64,000 nucleotides of DNA from Chryseobacterium indologenes (lineage in GTDB: Bacteria; Bacteroidota; Bacteroidia; Flavobacteriales; Weeksellaceae), in contig LAZY01000036.1 in NCBI GenBank assembly GCA_001013295.1, positions 62,001 through 126,000 of the forward strand, read 5' to 3'. The notes under the pieces were generated by a model, which saw nothing but the letters and a program-made list of their open reading frames with translations, was not told where the DNA came from and did not search any database. Shown here in pieces: positions 1-7,717 of the stretch (positions are counted from its first letter, which is position 1; each line of letters starts with the position of its first letter). A program made the translations under genes and the position numbers.

Positions 1-180
1 AATATAATTGGCATTCCCTCCCTTTTCCTGGTATCCATTGCTCATGTAGATATTATCATCCACTATTACACTGACTGTAGCACCTCTGCCTACAGACATA
101 TTGGCGAGATTTTTAAAATCAAGGGTTTGTGCATGGGTTAGTAGTGTGCCCCAGAATGAAAGGATAATAATTTTGTTTTC
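1..180 (-). CDS. Start of an exported protein, kelch-like (partial, runs off the left edge)
   Basis: On the minus strand an open frame runs off base 1. It reads as a signal-peptide-like stretch (NKIIILSFWGTLLTHAQ) followed by TLDFKNLANMSVGRGATVSV and VDDNIYMSNG, which resembles the first blade of a kelch-type beta-propeller. No ATG, GTG or TTG lies in frame just before the signal-like segment. The first in-frame Met is inside the mature part, at base 99. The upstream end of the frame is embedded in a dispersed repeat (162-260), so the 5' end may have been lost or rearranged. Kelch assignment rests on about 30 residues and is tentative. Confidence 0.4.
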
Positions 181-260
181 AAGGGTATGAGTTTTAGTAT
201 TTGTTTTGTACCAGGCTTGAAGATAATAATCGTGGTTTAAACATAGAAAAAAGTTGAAGA
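162..260. repeat. Dispersed intergenic repeat A, copy 1
   Basis: This segment shares two blocks with 1382-1517: one around ATAATAATTTTGTTTTCAA, the other around ATAATAATCGTGGTTTAAA followed by an A-run and GTTGAAGA. A third, short copy of the first block is at 2589-2615. The copies sit in gaps beside small orphan genes. Bases 261-472 hold no convincing gene. An in-frame Gly/Ser-rich run ending at a TAG (372-404, + strand) may be a decayed gene end, but nothing supports this beyond composition. Confidence 0.6.
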
Positions 261-472
261 TAATTTTCTAAAATTGCTTTTAGTTAGCTAAAACCGGACG
301 GTTTCACTCATCTTCAGTATTTCATCATCAAGTAGGGGCATCGGGAGGTGGAGACCATTTTGGGACTGGCCGGAGGGGGATCAGGAAGTGGTAGTTCTAT
401 TTAGTATAATCCCCGGAAATAAAAGATTTTTTATTGGATTTACAATCTCAGAAACAGGAATACTACATGAAG

Positions 473-700
473 CTAGGGCATCTCGTCAATTATTTTTCCT
501 AATTTTTCAGCAATAGAATTTTTTGACATACTTACGATTTGCCATTTTTCGTCATCAAATTTTGAAATGGTGATAAAATGGTTTTCATCAAATTTAAAAG
601 TGTAATAGTAAAAGCCGTCTATTTTGTCAACATTTCCAATAATTTCAATATTGTATTCTGTATTGTTGAAGCTGAAATTAATGATTTCAGGTTTTTCCAT
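473..700 (-). CDS. Small hypothetical protein (75 aa)
   Basis: A 75-residue acidic protein with no signal peptide or membrane segment. It begins MEKPEIINFSFNNTEYNIEI and is predicted to be mostly beta strand, with a short C-terminal helix (IAEKLGKIIDEM). I do not recognise the family. It lies 85 bases downstream of a SUKH-like gene on the same strand, among other small minus-strand orphan genes. Immunity proteins of polymorphic toxins often occur in such arrays, so that is the leading guess, from context only. An opposite-strand frame covers part of the same DNA but its product is not protein-like. Confidence 0.55.
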   Translation of the reverse strand: MEKPEIINFSFNNTEYNIEIIGNVDKIDGFYYYTFKFDENHFITISKFDDEKWQIVSMSKNSIAEKLGKIIDEMP

Positions 701-785
701 TTAGTTTTAATTTACAACAGTTTTTATCTTCTTCATCAAAATATGATGTACAATGGGTTTTCTACCCAACAATTACGAATCACCT

Positions 786-1259
786 TTATGCCCCGCCGTT
801 CAATACGGCATTACAAAACGTTTTGAAATCACCCAACTCAACTCCGTCTTCCCTATCCATAAAAGGACTTCCATCATAAAACTCACATACCTGGCCATAA
901 GATTCAGATCGTTTGTCACAACAGATGAAAAAAAATCCTCTATCACTTCGGCGTCCTATATAAAGCCAAAAAGCCGGTTGGTCTTCTTTATCTCCATGAC
1001 AATCCATATGATCAATGGTACAGTAAATCATCTCATATATACCATAAATATACTGATCTATTTTATAAAAAGCGATACCGTCATTTTCCGTCTTTTCTAT
1101 AAATTGGGCATAGTCTTCCGGAATCGCAAGATTTTTATATTCTTCATAAGAAAAGTCATTATAAAAACTTCTAAAAACTTTCTCAAAAAAACTTTTTAAA
1201 TAAGCATTCATAGAATATAATGATCCCTCTGCTACTAACCTATTATATATTTCATCCAT
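786..1259 (-). CDS. SMI1/KNR4 (SUKH)-like immunity-type protein
   Basis: A 157-aa cytosolic protein. The pattern LAIPEDYAQFIEKT, then an aromatic-rich middle, then WLYIGRRSDRGFFFICC and a C-terminal GDFKTFCNAVL fits the SUKH fold, where a conserved IPxxY/FxxFl motif is followed by strand pairs. SUKH proteins in bacteria are typically immunity proteins that neutralise contact-dependent or secreted nuclease toxins. No cognate toxin is visible nearby. It is followed on the same strand by the 75-aa gene at 473-700. Family call is moderately confident; the immunity role is inferred from the family. Confidence 0.6.
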   Translation of the reverse strand: MDEIYNRLVAEGSLYSMNAYLKSFFEKVFRSFYNDFSYEEYKNLAIPEDYAQFIEKTENDGIAFYKIDQYIYGIYEMIYCTIDHMDCHGDKEDQPAFWLYIGRRSDRGFFFICCDKRSESYGQVCEFYDGSPFMDREDGVELGDFKTFCNAVLNGGA

Positions 1260-1381
1260 TTTTTAATTCTTGCTTTTGGTTCAGATTTGACATTTCTCCT
1301 CTGATGTATTTTTTGATTAGAATATTTAATATAGTATTGAAACAAATATAATAAAAGTGGGAACAGGAAAGGGAGAGTAGG

Positions 1382-1517
1382 GGAATAATAATTTTGTTTT
1401 CAATGGTAGGAGCTTTAGTGTTTGGCTCTATTTGATTTTCTTTAGTAATTCAGGTTTATTTCTTAATACCGGGCTTGAATATAATAATCGTGGTTTAAAG
1501 GTAAAAAAAAGTTGAAG
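1382..1517. repeat. Dispersed intergenic repeat A, copy 2
   Basis: Second and longest copy of the repeat at 162-260, with about 45 extra bases between its two conserved blocks. It fills most of the gene-free stretch 1260-1609. Nothing else was recognised in that stretch apart from a half-copy of the fold-back repeat B arm near 1575-1592 (AAGTCGGGAGACTTTG). Confidence 0.6.
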
Positions 1518-1609
1518 AGGGTAGAAACTTTACTACTGAAATCTGATGACTTTGGATGATCTATTTTATCAATGTAAAGTCGGGAGACTTTGAAGCTGTA
1601 AAATATTTT

Positions 1610-2287
1610 TCAATAATTTTTAAAAAAGTTCAGAATAGAAAGAATATTTTCAATAAAACGGTTTTGAAATTTGATATAAATTCCGTTTTTGTAAATGAGA
1701 TCAAAAGTAATCCAACCGCCGAAACTTTTAAAAAAGTATTTGGGTTGGGTTGTTTCGTTTATTACAAAATCATAAGTGAATGTTCGTAAAAACTCTTCAT
1801 GGATGGGAAAAATGTCAATTAATTCCTTCTCAGATTTTATTAGGTTTATGCATTCCGTTTTGCTGTCAAATATCGGGTCAAAATAAGTTGTTGAAATTTT
1901 TGGAACAAAGTATTTTATGGTTTCATCAAAAGCCATAAATGATATAATCTCCGTGGAATGCCTGGGCAGAACAAATATTTTACCTTTTTTGTTTTGTGTT
2001 ACGCAAATAATATCTCCGTTGGCCGTTGAGCCGATCTGAACAGATTGTAGTAAATCATTTTCATTGTATAAATCATTCAATTTCCATAGGTCTGTATAGC
2101 TACTGAAGGTCAAAGAAATATTTTTGTCATCAGGATAAGTTATATAAACTTCGTCACAATAGGTTCCTGTTCCATATTCAAGTAGAAAATGCAGATAGTC
2201 TTTGGGTAAAAAGTCTACAAGGTTCTGATCTATATTTTGAACGGTCTTTTGTCTGTCAGGATCTAATAGGTCTGTTGTTAAAAGCAT
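1610..2287 (-). CDS. SMI1/KNR4 (SUKH) family protein
   Basis: A 225-aa cytosolic protein. The N-terminal 130 residues carry the SUKH layout: FLPKDYLHFLLEYGTGTY (Pro-x-x-Tyr then a Gly-rich turn), a DLWKLNDLY helix, and the strand pair VQIGSTANGDIICV...GKIFVLPRH. The C-terminal 90 residues are beta-rich and not recognised. SUKH proteins are usually immunity proteins in toxin/immunity loci. Together with the SUKH-like gene at 786-1259 it suggests a decayed or orphan immunity array whose toxin gene is absent or outside the window. Confidence 0.7.
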   Translation of the reverse strand: MLLTTDLLDPDRQKTVQNIDQNLVDFLPKDYLHFLLEYGTGTYCDEVYITYPDDKNISLTFSSYTDLWKLNDLYNENDLLQSVQIGSTANGDIICVTQNKKGKIFVLPRHSTEIISFMAFDETIKYFVPKISTTYFDPIFDSKTECINLIKSEKELIDIFPIHEEFLRTFTYDFVINETTQPKYFFKSFGGWITFDLIYKNGIYIKFQNRFIENILSILNFFKNY

Positions 2288-2481
2288 AAAATCTGTAACT
2301 CATTAAATAAAATTAGTTTCTATGGTAATATTACTAAAAAAGAATTAATATAATCGCGTGATATGTACTCATTTGTATCAATATAAAATAGCTGCGTTTG
2401 AGTGTAAAAGGAATATTGCTTCTGAAAAAGTATCTGCGATCAGCTCAGGTTCCACACCATAACTTTTGAACACTCTCCTCG

Positions 2482-2562
2482 CTCTCCGAAGTCTCCTGAT
2501 TTTGGAATTTTTTTTAAAAAGATTTATTTTTTATGTTATCGGCTCAAAGTCAGGAGACCTTG
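2482..2562. repeat. Fold-back intergenic repeat B, copy 1
   Basis: An imperfect inverted repeat. The left arm (2482-2505, containing CCGAAGTCTCCTGATTTTG) pairs with the right arm (2543-2562, CTCAAAGTCAGGAGACCTTG) across an A/T-rich loop of about 37 bases. Related copies are at 5701-5775 and 8264-8346. With a short repeat A copy at 2589-2615 it occupies most of the gene-free stretch 2288-2645. Confidence 0.65.
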
Positions 2563-2588
2563 TATCTGGGATGAACCCAACAGTGAAA

Positions 2589-2615
2589 GGAATAATAATT
2601 TTGTTTTCAATGGTA
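2589..2615. repeat. Dispersed intergenic repeat A, short copy 3
   Basis: GGAATAATAATTTTGTTTTC and the following AATGGTA match the first block of repeat A at 1382. Only this block is present here. It lies just past the 3' end of the reductase gene at 2646-3155. Confidence 0.55.
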
Positions 2616-2645
2616 CTGCTATTCCCCTTTTTCAGCCTTTGTTAT

Positions 2646-3155
2646 TCAGTCTTCTTTACTTAGATGCAGTTGAATGAAACCGTCTTTAATTGTATATTCT
2701 TTATGCTTAAATTTTGAGTTCAGTTCAATGCTGTTTCCTAAAACACCGCCAACTCCTGTGATGAGTGGATGAATATTAAAATAAATGTCCGTTACCAAAT
2801 CTTTGTCTATAAAGGCATTAAAAGCACCTGTTCCGCCACCAACTGCCATTTCGTGCCAGCCTTTTTCTGACATATATTCAATAGCTTCTTCAGGACTTCT
2901 AACAGTTTTGTAATCTTTTGATACGTAAGGTTTTTCAGAGAGTATTACGATTTCTATTCCGCTGAAATGGTCTTTGACTTCCTGTGGGAAGGTTAAAAAA
3001 TTTTCAAAGGTTTTAAAGCCTATGACAAGGTTCCCCATTTTTTTCGCAAATGCTAAATAAAACTCCATCGCTTCCGGTGGCAATTGATGATGTGGATGAT
3101 CGGATAATAATACTTTACCATTAGCCGAGATGTTGGCAATTACTGTTACTTTCAT
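2646..3155 (-). CDS. RibD C-terminal / dihydrofolate-reductase-like protein
   Basis: A 169-aa cytosolic protein of the RibD C-terminal / dihydrofolate-reductase-like superfamily of NADPH oxidoreductases. It starts MKVTVIANISANGKVLLSD, the usual first strand and active-site loop. It continues with GNLVIGFKTFENF (the helix after strand two) and MAVGGGTGAFNAFID, the Gly-rich NADPH phosphate-binding turn, and ends with a typical strand region. The length is normal for stand-alone members. Physiological substrate is unknown. It is divergent from an HxlR regulator gene starting at 3239, an arrangement often seen when HxlR controls a redox or stress enzyme. Confidence 0.8.
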   Translation of the reverse strand: MKVTVIANISANGKVLLSDHPHHQLPPEAMEFYLAFAKKMGNLVIGFKTFENFLTFPQEVKDHFSGIEIVILSEKPYVSKDYKTVRSPEEAIEYMSEKGWHEMAVGGGTGAFNAFIDKDLVTDIYFNIHPLITGVGGVLGNSIELNSKFKHKEYTIKDGFIQLHLSKED

Positions 3156-3212
3156 TTTTAATTTTTTTTTACCGTGTAAAATTATCTGAAAGAAACTTTA
3201 TCTTTACTATCC

Positions 3213-3232
3213 GTTACCTTTTGGAAAGTAAC
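3213..3232. promoter_or_regulatory. Possible HxlR operator
   Basis: Between the divergent reductase and hxlR-type genes the sequence GTTACCTTTTGGAAAGTAAC forms an imperfect dyad (GTTAC...GTAAC). HxlR regulators commonly bind such dyads in their own divergent intergenic region. The assignment is by position and symmetry only. Confidence 0.35.
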
Positions 3233-3238
3233 TATGGT

Positions 3239-3586
3239 ATGAGTACTAAAAAAAATGACATCAGTAAAGAACAAATATTGGCCCTTAAAGATGCCATTGA
3301 ATTATTGGGTGGCAAATGGAAATTCTGTATTCTGCATAATTTGTATCATCACGAAACCATGCGGTTTAAAGATTTGCAGGAAACAGCTCAGGGAATAAGT
3401 CCAAAAGTTTTATCCAAAGTGCTGCTGGAACTGGAAGATAATTTGCTGATTACCCGAACGGTTAATAACATCAAACCTATCACCGTTTCGTATGCACTTA
3501 CCACACATGCTAAAGAAACTGAAGAGGTTGTCAATGCTTTAATTAATTTTGGGTTGAAGCATAGAAAGAAAATAAAGGAGAAGTGA
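3239..3586 (+). CDS. HxlR-family transcriptional regulator
   Basis: A 115-aa winged-helix DNA-binding protein starting at the ATG MSTKKND. A TTG 18 bases upstream is in frame but lies inside the putative operator. HxlR hallmarks are visible: LLGGKWKFCILHNLYHHETMRFKDLQ (first helices), GISPKVLSKVLLELEDNLLITR (recognition helix into the wing) and YALTTHAKE. Members usually sense redox or electrophile stress; the number of cysteines here is low (one, in KFCIL), at the position used by several thiol-sensing members. It probably regulates the divergent reductase. Confidence 0.85.
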   Translation: MSTKKNDISKEQILALKDAIELLGGKWKFCILHNLYHHETMRFKDLQETAQGISPKVLSKVLLELEDNLLITRTVNNIKPITVSYALTTHAKETEEVVNALINFGLKHRKKIKEK

Positions 3587-3722
3587 TTTTTATATCATTA
3601 AGAAGCTGAGTTTATATCAGATCATTTTTTTTGATTTTGATGGCTCTATTTTTTCTTATTTTTACAATTAATTTTTAACCAAAAATGGTCAATCTATTTT
3701 GGATTATGACACAAAAATAGTA

Positions 3723-4313
3723 ATGAAAATAAAAAAAATATTATTTAGCATATTAACCGCTCTTGTTTTAATGATATCAATATTCCTTTATATGAATAGG
3801 GATAAATTTGTCTATGTAGGTTCAGTAGATATTATTGAAGTCGATTGCAGCAAAAAAATTCAAATCTTGAGCGAAGTTTTAGAAAGTGACCAAAGGATTA
3901 GAAAATCAAATGAACTCATCAAATACGCTAAAGAAGATCACAGGAATCAGGAATTAGTGATCAGCATTATTGAAAAGTGTGGTATGCCGACATTAAAGGA
4001 GGTGGATCAAAAACACATGGATGCAATCTGGTTGGGTCTGCAACATAGTACTAAAGAAATCAGAAAAAAGTATTTTCCACAAATAGAGAAAGCGGTAAAA
4101 AATGGAGACTTATCTAAACAGCAATATGCATTGATGAAAGATAGGATGTTAATGGACGAAGGAAAACCCCAAATATATGGTTCACAAATAGAAAATGGTA
4201 AATTGTATACATTAGAAAATCCTGAAACGGTAAACGAAAGAAGAAAAGAAATGGGATTGGAACCAATAGAGGATTATTTAAAGAATTTCAATATTCAGTT
4301 CAATCCGAATTAA
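3723..4313 (+). CDS. DUF6624-like membrane-anchored or exported protein
   Basis: A 196-aa protein beginning MKIKKILFSILTALVLMISI, an N-terminal membrane segment or signal anchor, so the ATG at 3723 is preferred to an in-frame TTG at 3699. The C-terminal half has the DUF6624 pattern: WLGLQHSTKEIRKKYFPQIE, a QYALMKDRMLMDEGKPQIYG core and a final RRKEMGLEPIEDYL. DUF6624 has no established function but is frequent in Bacteroidota. It is transcribed alone. The gene-free stretch after it (4314-4681) contains repeat C copy 1. Confidence 0.65.
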   Translation: MKIKKILFSILTALVLMISIFLYMNRDKFVYVGSVDIIEVDCSKKIQILSEVLESDQRIRKSNELIKYAKEDHRNQELVISIIEKCGMPTLKEVDQKHMDAIWLGLQHSTKEIRKKYFPQIEKAVKNGDLSKQQYALMKDRMLMDEGKPQIYGSQIENGKLYTLENPETVNERRKEMGLEPIEDYLKNFNIQFNPN

Positions 4314-4518
4314 CAACACAACATGTAATCACGTAGACGACTTTGCTGAGCTTAGATTTATTCATTCTCATTAAAGTAATCCTGTCTGCAAATTAAAGCT
4401 CTAATTCCATAAATATTCTTTTCTGAAATTCCATATAGATTAATACGTCACCCATTGAAAATCCATGCATTATATTTTATTTTGTCTGATGGAGTGGTAA
4501 CCTTAGCTTGTTCTCCCT

Positions 4519-4567
4519 GCTACCACACGAATCCTTTCGTGTGATATTATAAATTAAACGTTCTGAT
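4519..4567. repeat. Intergenic repeat C, copy 1
   Basis: Contains a hairpin (CACACGAA / TTCGTGTG with a 3-base loop) followed by ATATTATAAATTAAACGTTC. A second copy with a few changes lies at 5781-5828. It is the only structure I see in the gene-free stretch 4314-4681. Confidence 0.6.
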
Positions 4568-4681
4568 GGTGATCATCCTGGGATATATAATTTTTGTAAA
4601 GCTACTTTTTTACTACGCAATCTATTAACATATCTGAATACTTTTTCGTTAATCATCGATAAAAATAACCGAGTTTAATTT

Positions 4682-5215
4682 TTACTCATATATTCTGCCC
4701 ATTTCTAGCAAGTCACCCAAAGTTTGCCAACTTACCTCAAACTCCTGTTCATCATCTTCACAATAGTCTAAATAACATCGCATACCACATTCTAAAATAG
4801 AGTAGGGATCAAAATTATACCATCTGTTTCCTGTTTCAGAATCAATTCCAAAAGATCGGCCTTCATCATTGAGCTGTTTCCCTTTCATTTTATGTAATTC
4901 GGCGATCTGAAATTGTAAAACGGCAATGGTATAATAAATTCCAATATCTTCTAAAGAACTATTGGCTTTATTGTTCATTTTTTTATAAACATCTTCCTCA
5001 TCAGGTGCAGTTACAATTCTAAGCCATTCTTTATCAAATTTTTTTGGCTCAGAATTACATGCTTCATATAAGAGTTTTAATAATAAATCAGTGGTTAAGG
5101 TTTGCTCTCTTTCCTGTTCCACCAGTTTTAATAAAGCTAAGAGATAAGTTTCCAGATCTCTGTTTTCTGGAAGATGTCTAAGATTAATACTATGATAAAA
5201 TTTGTTGTATGTCAT
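4682..5215 (-). CDS. Hypothetical cytosolic protein (177 aa)
   Basis: An acidic, largely helical protein with no signal peptide. Features are LETYLLALLKLVEQEREQ (helix), an EPKKFDKEWLRIVTAP segment, and a Trp/Asp-rich C-terminus (RWYNFDPYSILECGMRCYLD, then YCEDDEQEFEVSWQTLGDLL). I do not recognise the family. It is the upstream member, on the minus strand, of a run of small orphan genes, and like them could be an immunity protein; this is inferred from neighbourhood only. Confidence 0.6.
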   Translation of the reverse strand: MTYNKFYHSINLRHLPENRDLETYLLALLKLVEQEREQTLTTDLLLKLLYEACNSEPKKFDKEWLRIVTAPDEEDVYKKMNNKANSSLEDIGIYYTIAVLQFQIAELHKMKGKQLNDEGRSFGIDSETGNRWYNFDPYSILECGMRCYLDYCEDDEQEFEVSWQTLGDLLEMGRIYE

Positions 5216-5264
5216 ATTGTGGTTTTAGATAATGTAATTATTTTAAAAGGCAAAATCCAGAAGA

Positions 5265-5672
5265 TTAGCCCATAAAATCATCTAAATAATATTGTAGAGT
5301 AGTATCATTGCCTGTTACTTCGTTTACGAGCTTTTTAATATTTTGCAACAGTTCAGATTCGTTTGTATTTTCATCAATATCTATCAGGTGTAATGCAATT
5401 TGTGATCCCTCATCATTTAAATTTATTTTTCTTAAAGTTCCATCAAGGATCGTTATTTTGGTTGGTACAGATGGTTTTCTGTAACATTCTTTTATAAGGC
5501 TTATTATTTCAAAAAGCTTTTCTGTTCTCATTATTTTACCGTTCCAGACTTTACCTTTTTCTTTAAAATACCGGGATGTGGATAAAATAACTAAAAGAAA
5601 ATAACTGTTTTCGTTTCTTTTGATTTCTATATCAAGTTGCCCTGCAAGAGAATGTATTTCAATCTTAATCAT
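5265..5672 (-). CDS. Hypothetical cytosolic protein (135 aa)
   Basis: A 135-aa protein with alternating strands and helices: MIKIEIHSLAGQLDIEIKR, then YFLLVILSTSRYFKEKGKVW, TEKLFEIISLIKECYRKPS, and a C-terminal helix LLQNIKKLVNEVTGN. No signal peptide or known motif. It lies 49 bases upstream of the 4682-5215 gene's start on the same strand, so the two may be co-transcribed. Function unknown. Confidence 0.55.
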   Translation of the reverse strand: MIKIEIHSLAGQLDIEIKRNENSYFLLVILSTSRYFKEKGKVWNGKIMRTEKLFEIISLIKECYRKPSVPTKITILDGTLRKINLNDEGSQIALHLIDIDENTNESELLQNIKKLVNEVTGNDTTLQYYLDDFMG

Positions 5673-5700
5673 TTAAATATAATTATTAATTTTTCCCGGT

Positions 5701-5775
5701 CCCCGAAGTCTTCAGATTTCGTAGATTGGTTTTAAATAGATTTATTTTAATGGCTCAAAGCCGGGAGAATTTGCT
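5701..5775. repeat. Fold-back intergenic repeat B, copy 2
   Basis: Left arm CCCCGAAGTCTTCAGATTTC and right arm GGCTCAAAGCCGGGAGAATT match the copies at 2482 and 8264, with a similar spacer (TAGATTGGTTTTAAATAGAT). It is joined directly to repeat C copy 2, making a composite unit. Confidence 0.6.
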
Positions 5776-5780
5776 CCTCC

Positions 5781-5828
5781 GCTACCGCAAGAATCCTTTT
5801 GTGTGGTATTATAAATTAAACGTTCTAA
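5781..5828. repeat. Intergenic repeat C, copy 2
   Basis: Matches 4519-4567 over about 48 bases: GCTACC, then GAATCCTTTTGTGTG and TATTATAAATTAAACGTTCT. The hairpin arms are weaker than in copy 1. Confidence 0.6.
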
Positions 5829-5846
5829 TACTATAATTTAAAAGTC

Positions 5847-5874
5847 AAAGCCGCTCTGAAAATCAAAGCGGTTT
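5847..5874 (-). terminator. Intrinsic terminator after the DUF2004-like gene
   Basis: Read on the minus strand, AAACCGCT pairs with AGCGGCTTT, with a TTGATTTTCA-type loop, followed by TTTGACTTTT. It lies 37 bases past the stop of the gene at 5911-6411. Confidence 0.6.
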
Positions 5875-5910
5875 AGCATTAATAAATTCTTTATAAGTAA
5901 GAGGGAATAT

Positions 5911-6411
5911 TTAGCTTTCCATAGACATATAGTCCAATTGTCCATTTTGATCTGTATTGATGACAACCAGATAATTGGTGATCTCTCTTCCAATAGAATA
6001 ATCTAAAATGGCAAAACCGTCTTCATTGTCAGGATAAAGTCCAATTCTAACTAATTCTAATTTTGTTAAAAGTTGTTGTTCCGGTTCTGTTGTTGAATCA
6101 TCAAAGTTGATAAGCGTTGAAAGTTCATCCTGCTCAACTTCTTCAAGATGGTGTTCCAAATATAATTTTACGGTATCACCGTCTTCATTGTGATAGTCTT
6201 CCAGAATGTAATTTTTAGCTAGTTTATTGAAGGGTTCAATATTCTCAAGATAGTTTTTTATTTGATCTAGCTTTGCTGCATCAGTACTCTCACTTTCAAA
6301 ATTTAAATCTATTTGAATTTCATTCCCATTCAAATTGATGGTAACATCATAATATTCTTCTATGTTGTCCGTTGAAAGCTGCCCAAAATAAGGTAATGTG
6401 TATTCTGCCAT
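5911..6411 (-). CDS. DUF2004-like protein
   Basis: A 166-aa acidic cytosolic protein. It starts MAEYTLPYFGQLSTDNIEEY, followed by YDVTINLNGNEIQIDLNFE and a C-terminal module, VRIGLYPDNEDGFAILDYSI, then TNYLVVINTDQNGQLDYMSME. This layout agrees with DUF2004 proteins as I remember them, a family of unknown function found among toxin-immunity-type orphan genes in Bacteroidota. No signal peptide. It ends at a clear terminator and is monocistronic. The family call is by eye. Confidence 0.6.
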   Translation of the reverse strand: MAEYTLPYFGQLSTDNIEEYYDVTINLNGNEIQIDLNFESESTDAAKLDQIKNYLENIEPFNKLAKNYILEDYHNEDGDTVKLYLEHHLEEVEQDELSTLINFDDSTTEPEQQLLTKLELVRIGLYPDNEDGFAILDYSIGREITNYLVVINTDQNGQLDYMSMES

Positions 6412-6609
6412 GATTATTTTTATAGTTGGTGTATTTATTTTTTTAGTTTATTTTGATATTCAATTTTTTGCCCTATAAAAATAGAATTTATTCTTTCAAT
6501 ATAATCTATCTCTTTTGTGGAATGTTTGTCATATGTCTATTACTCAATTAATAATAAAAAGTTCAATAATAGCTCACTATCTGCAGCCTATTGACTTTGA
6601 TTACTTAGT

Positions 6610-7155
6610 TTATTTATGAGCTGATTTGTCTTTATTTTTTGCTTCTTCTTCTAATAATAGGTACGCTGCATCCAGCATTTTAATCAGATGAATATATGGG
6701 TTGATCATATTCCTTTCCGGTAGTTTATCATAGATTCCCATTGAGAAATAAATCATTCCGGAAATAAAATAATCAAATTCTTTGACGCTGTATTCTTTGA
6801 AAGCTTTTTTAAAGACCAGCAGCGGATTTTGATATTCTTTCTCTGTAAGTAAGCCAAGAACTAAGGGTGAAACATCTTCCAAGTGCATATTGATAAACAA
6901 TTTCTTTTCCTTCAACATTAAAAAGTAGCCTGTACGGACAAATGACCGCATTGCCTGATGAAAATGATAAATGACAGAAGGTTCTTCTTTTATCCAGCTA
7001 TTTCTTTTAAGGGCATAGCTCATAATGGTGTTTAAAAGTTCTTTGGTAGCTGTCAGGTCATTGAGTTGGAAAAAAGTTTCCATCTGTTGTAAGCCGCAAT
7101 GTTTCTTCCGGCCTTTCCCAAGCCGGGATTGAAAGTCTGTTCTGTTTTTTTTCAT
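6610..7155 (-). CDS. Hypothetical protein (181 aa)
   Basis: A 181-aa basic, helical protein. The N-terminus is Lys/Arg-rich (KKNRTDFQSRLGKGRKKH); the middle is amphipathic helices (ALKRNSWIKEEPSVIYHFHQ, AMRSFVRTGYFLMLKEK), and the C-terminus is charged (LLLEEEAKNKDKSAHK). I do not recognise a family. No signal peptide or transmembrane segment. It is preceded by a T-rich tract and two palindromic repeat units, and has no obvious operon partner. Confidence 0.6.
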   Translation of the reverse strand: MKKNRTDFQSRLGKGRKKHCGLQQMETFFQLNDLTATKELLNTIMSYALKRNSWIKEEPSVIYHFHQAMRSFVRTGYFLMLKEKKLFINMHLEDVSPLVLGLLTEKEYQNPLLVFKKAFKEYSVKEFDYFISGMIYFSMGIYDKLPERNMINPYIHLIKMLDAAYLLLEEEAKNKDKSAHK

Positions 7156-7208
7156 GAGTGTGTATTTTATGGGTGATGTTTTTTAATAATTTTTTTTTTT
7201 AGTGGCTA

Positions 7209-7345
7209 TATACAATTTTACATTACTGTCATTCTGACGAAGGAAGAATCTCATAATAAGGCTTAGATTCTTCATTTCACTTCGTTACATTCAGAATGAC
7301 AGAGCCATAATAATAAGATAACCGCATTAGTGCAAAATTGTATGT
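7209..7345. repeat. Palindromic intergenic unit D1
   Basis: Outer arms TACAATTTT...AAAATTGTA and inner arms GTCATTCTGA...TCAGAATGAC enclose GAAGAATCT/AGATTCTTC, making a nested palindrome of about 137 bases. Similar units with a CATTCTGA...GAAGAATCT core are, to my knowledge, widespread in Bacteroidota genomes. No transposase gene is present. Confidence 0.65.
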
Positions 7346-7357
7346 AATTATCTTTTT

Positions 7358-7490
7358 TAAACCATTAAGAGTTTTTAAGCCATTAAGAATAGTTAAGATC
7401 ATAGCTGAAACTATATATTCAGCGGGCTGCTTCATCTATCTTTGATGGATCTTAACTTATCTTATTCTCTTCACTTTTCTTAATGGTTTT
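7358..7490. repeat. Palindromic intergenic unit D2
   Basis: Left arm AAACCATTAAGA...AGTTAAGATC (7359-7400) and right arm GATCTTAACTTAT...TCTTAATGGTTTT (7448-7490) are approximate reverse complements around a 47-base centre. Lies directly after D1. Together with the RNA candidate they account for most of the gene-free stretch 7156-7994. Confidence 0.65.
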
Positions 7491-7717
7491 AATCTTTTGT
7501 TTTTATTGTACGATTTTACTGGCCATAAATGAGAATGTCCTGAACGTCCTGCTATACAAGCCAATGGATATAATAGAATTTGTGTTTTCTGAAAGCCCGA
7601 AAGCCGCAATGGATTGTACACCCCATTGTACCGTATCATGATACTTTATGTGGTAAAGCAGGCTTAGAAAAAGATGATTGTAGATAAGCAGAACAGCATG
7701 AAAATAAAAACGGCATG

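Noticed and set aside
372..404. Gly/Ser-rich tail GGGSGSGSSI before a stop
   Set aside because: Ten codons only, with frame breaks just upstream; too little to call a gene remnant.
7209..7490. Insertion sequence
   Set aside because: Palindromic units contain no transposase frame and no target duplication was seen.
7457..7639. 60-aa minus-strand frame (MIRYNGVYNPLRLSGFQ...)
   Set aside because: Its 3' part lies inside palindromic unit D2 and it lacks a recognisable fold; more likely chance.
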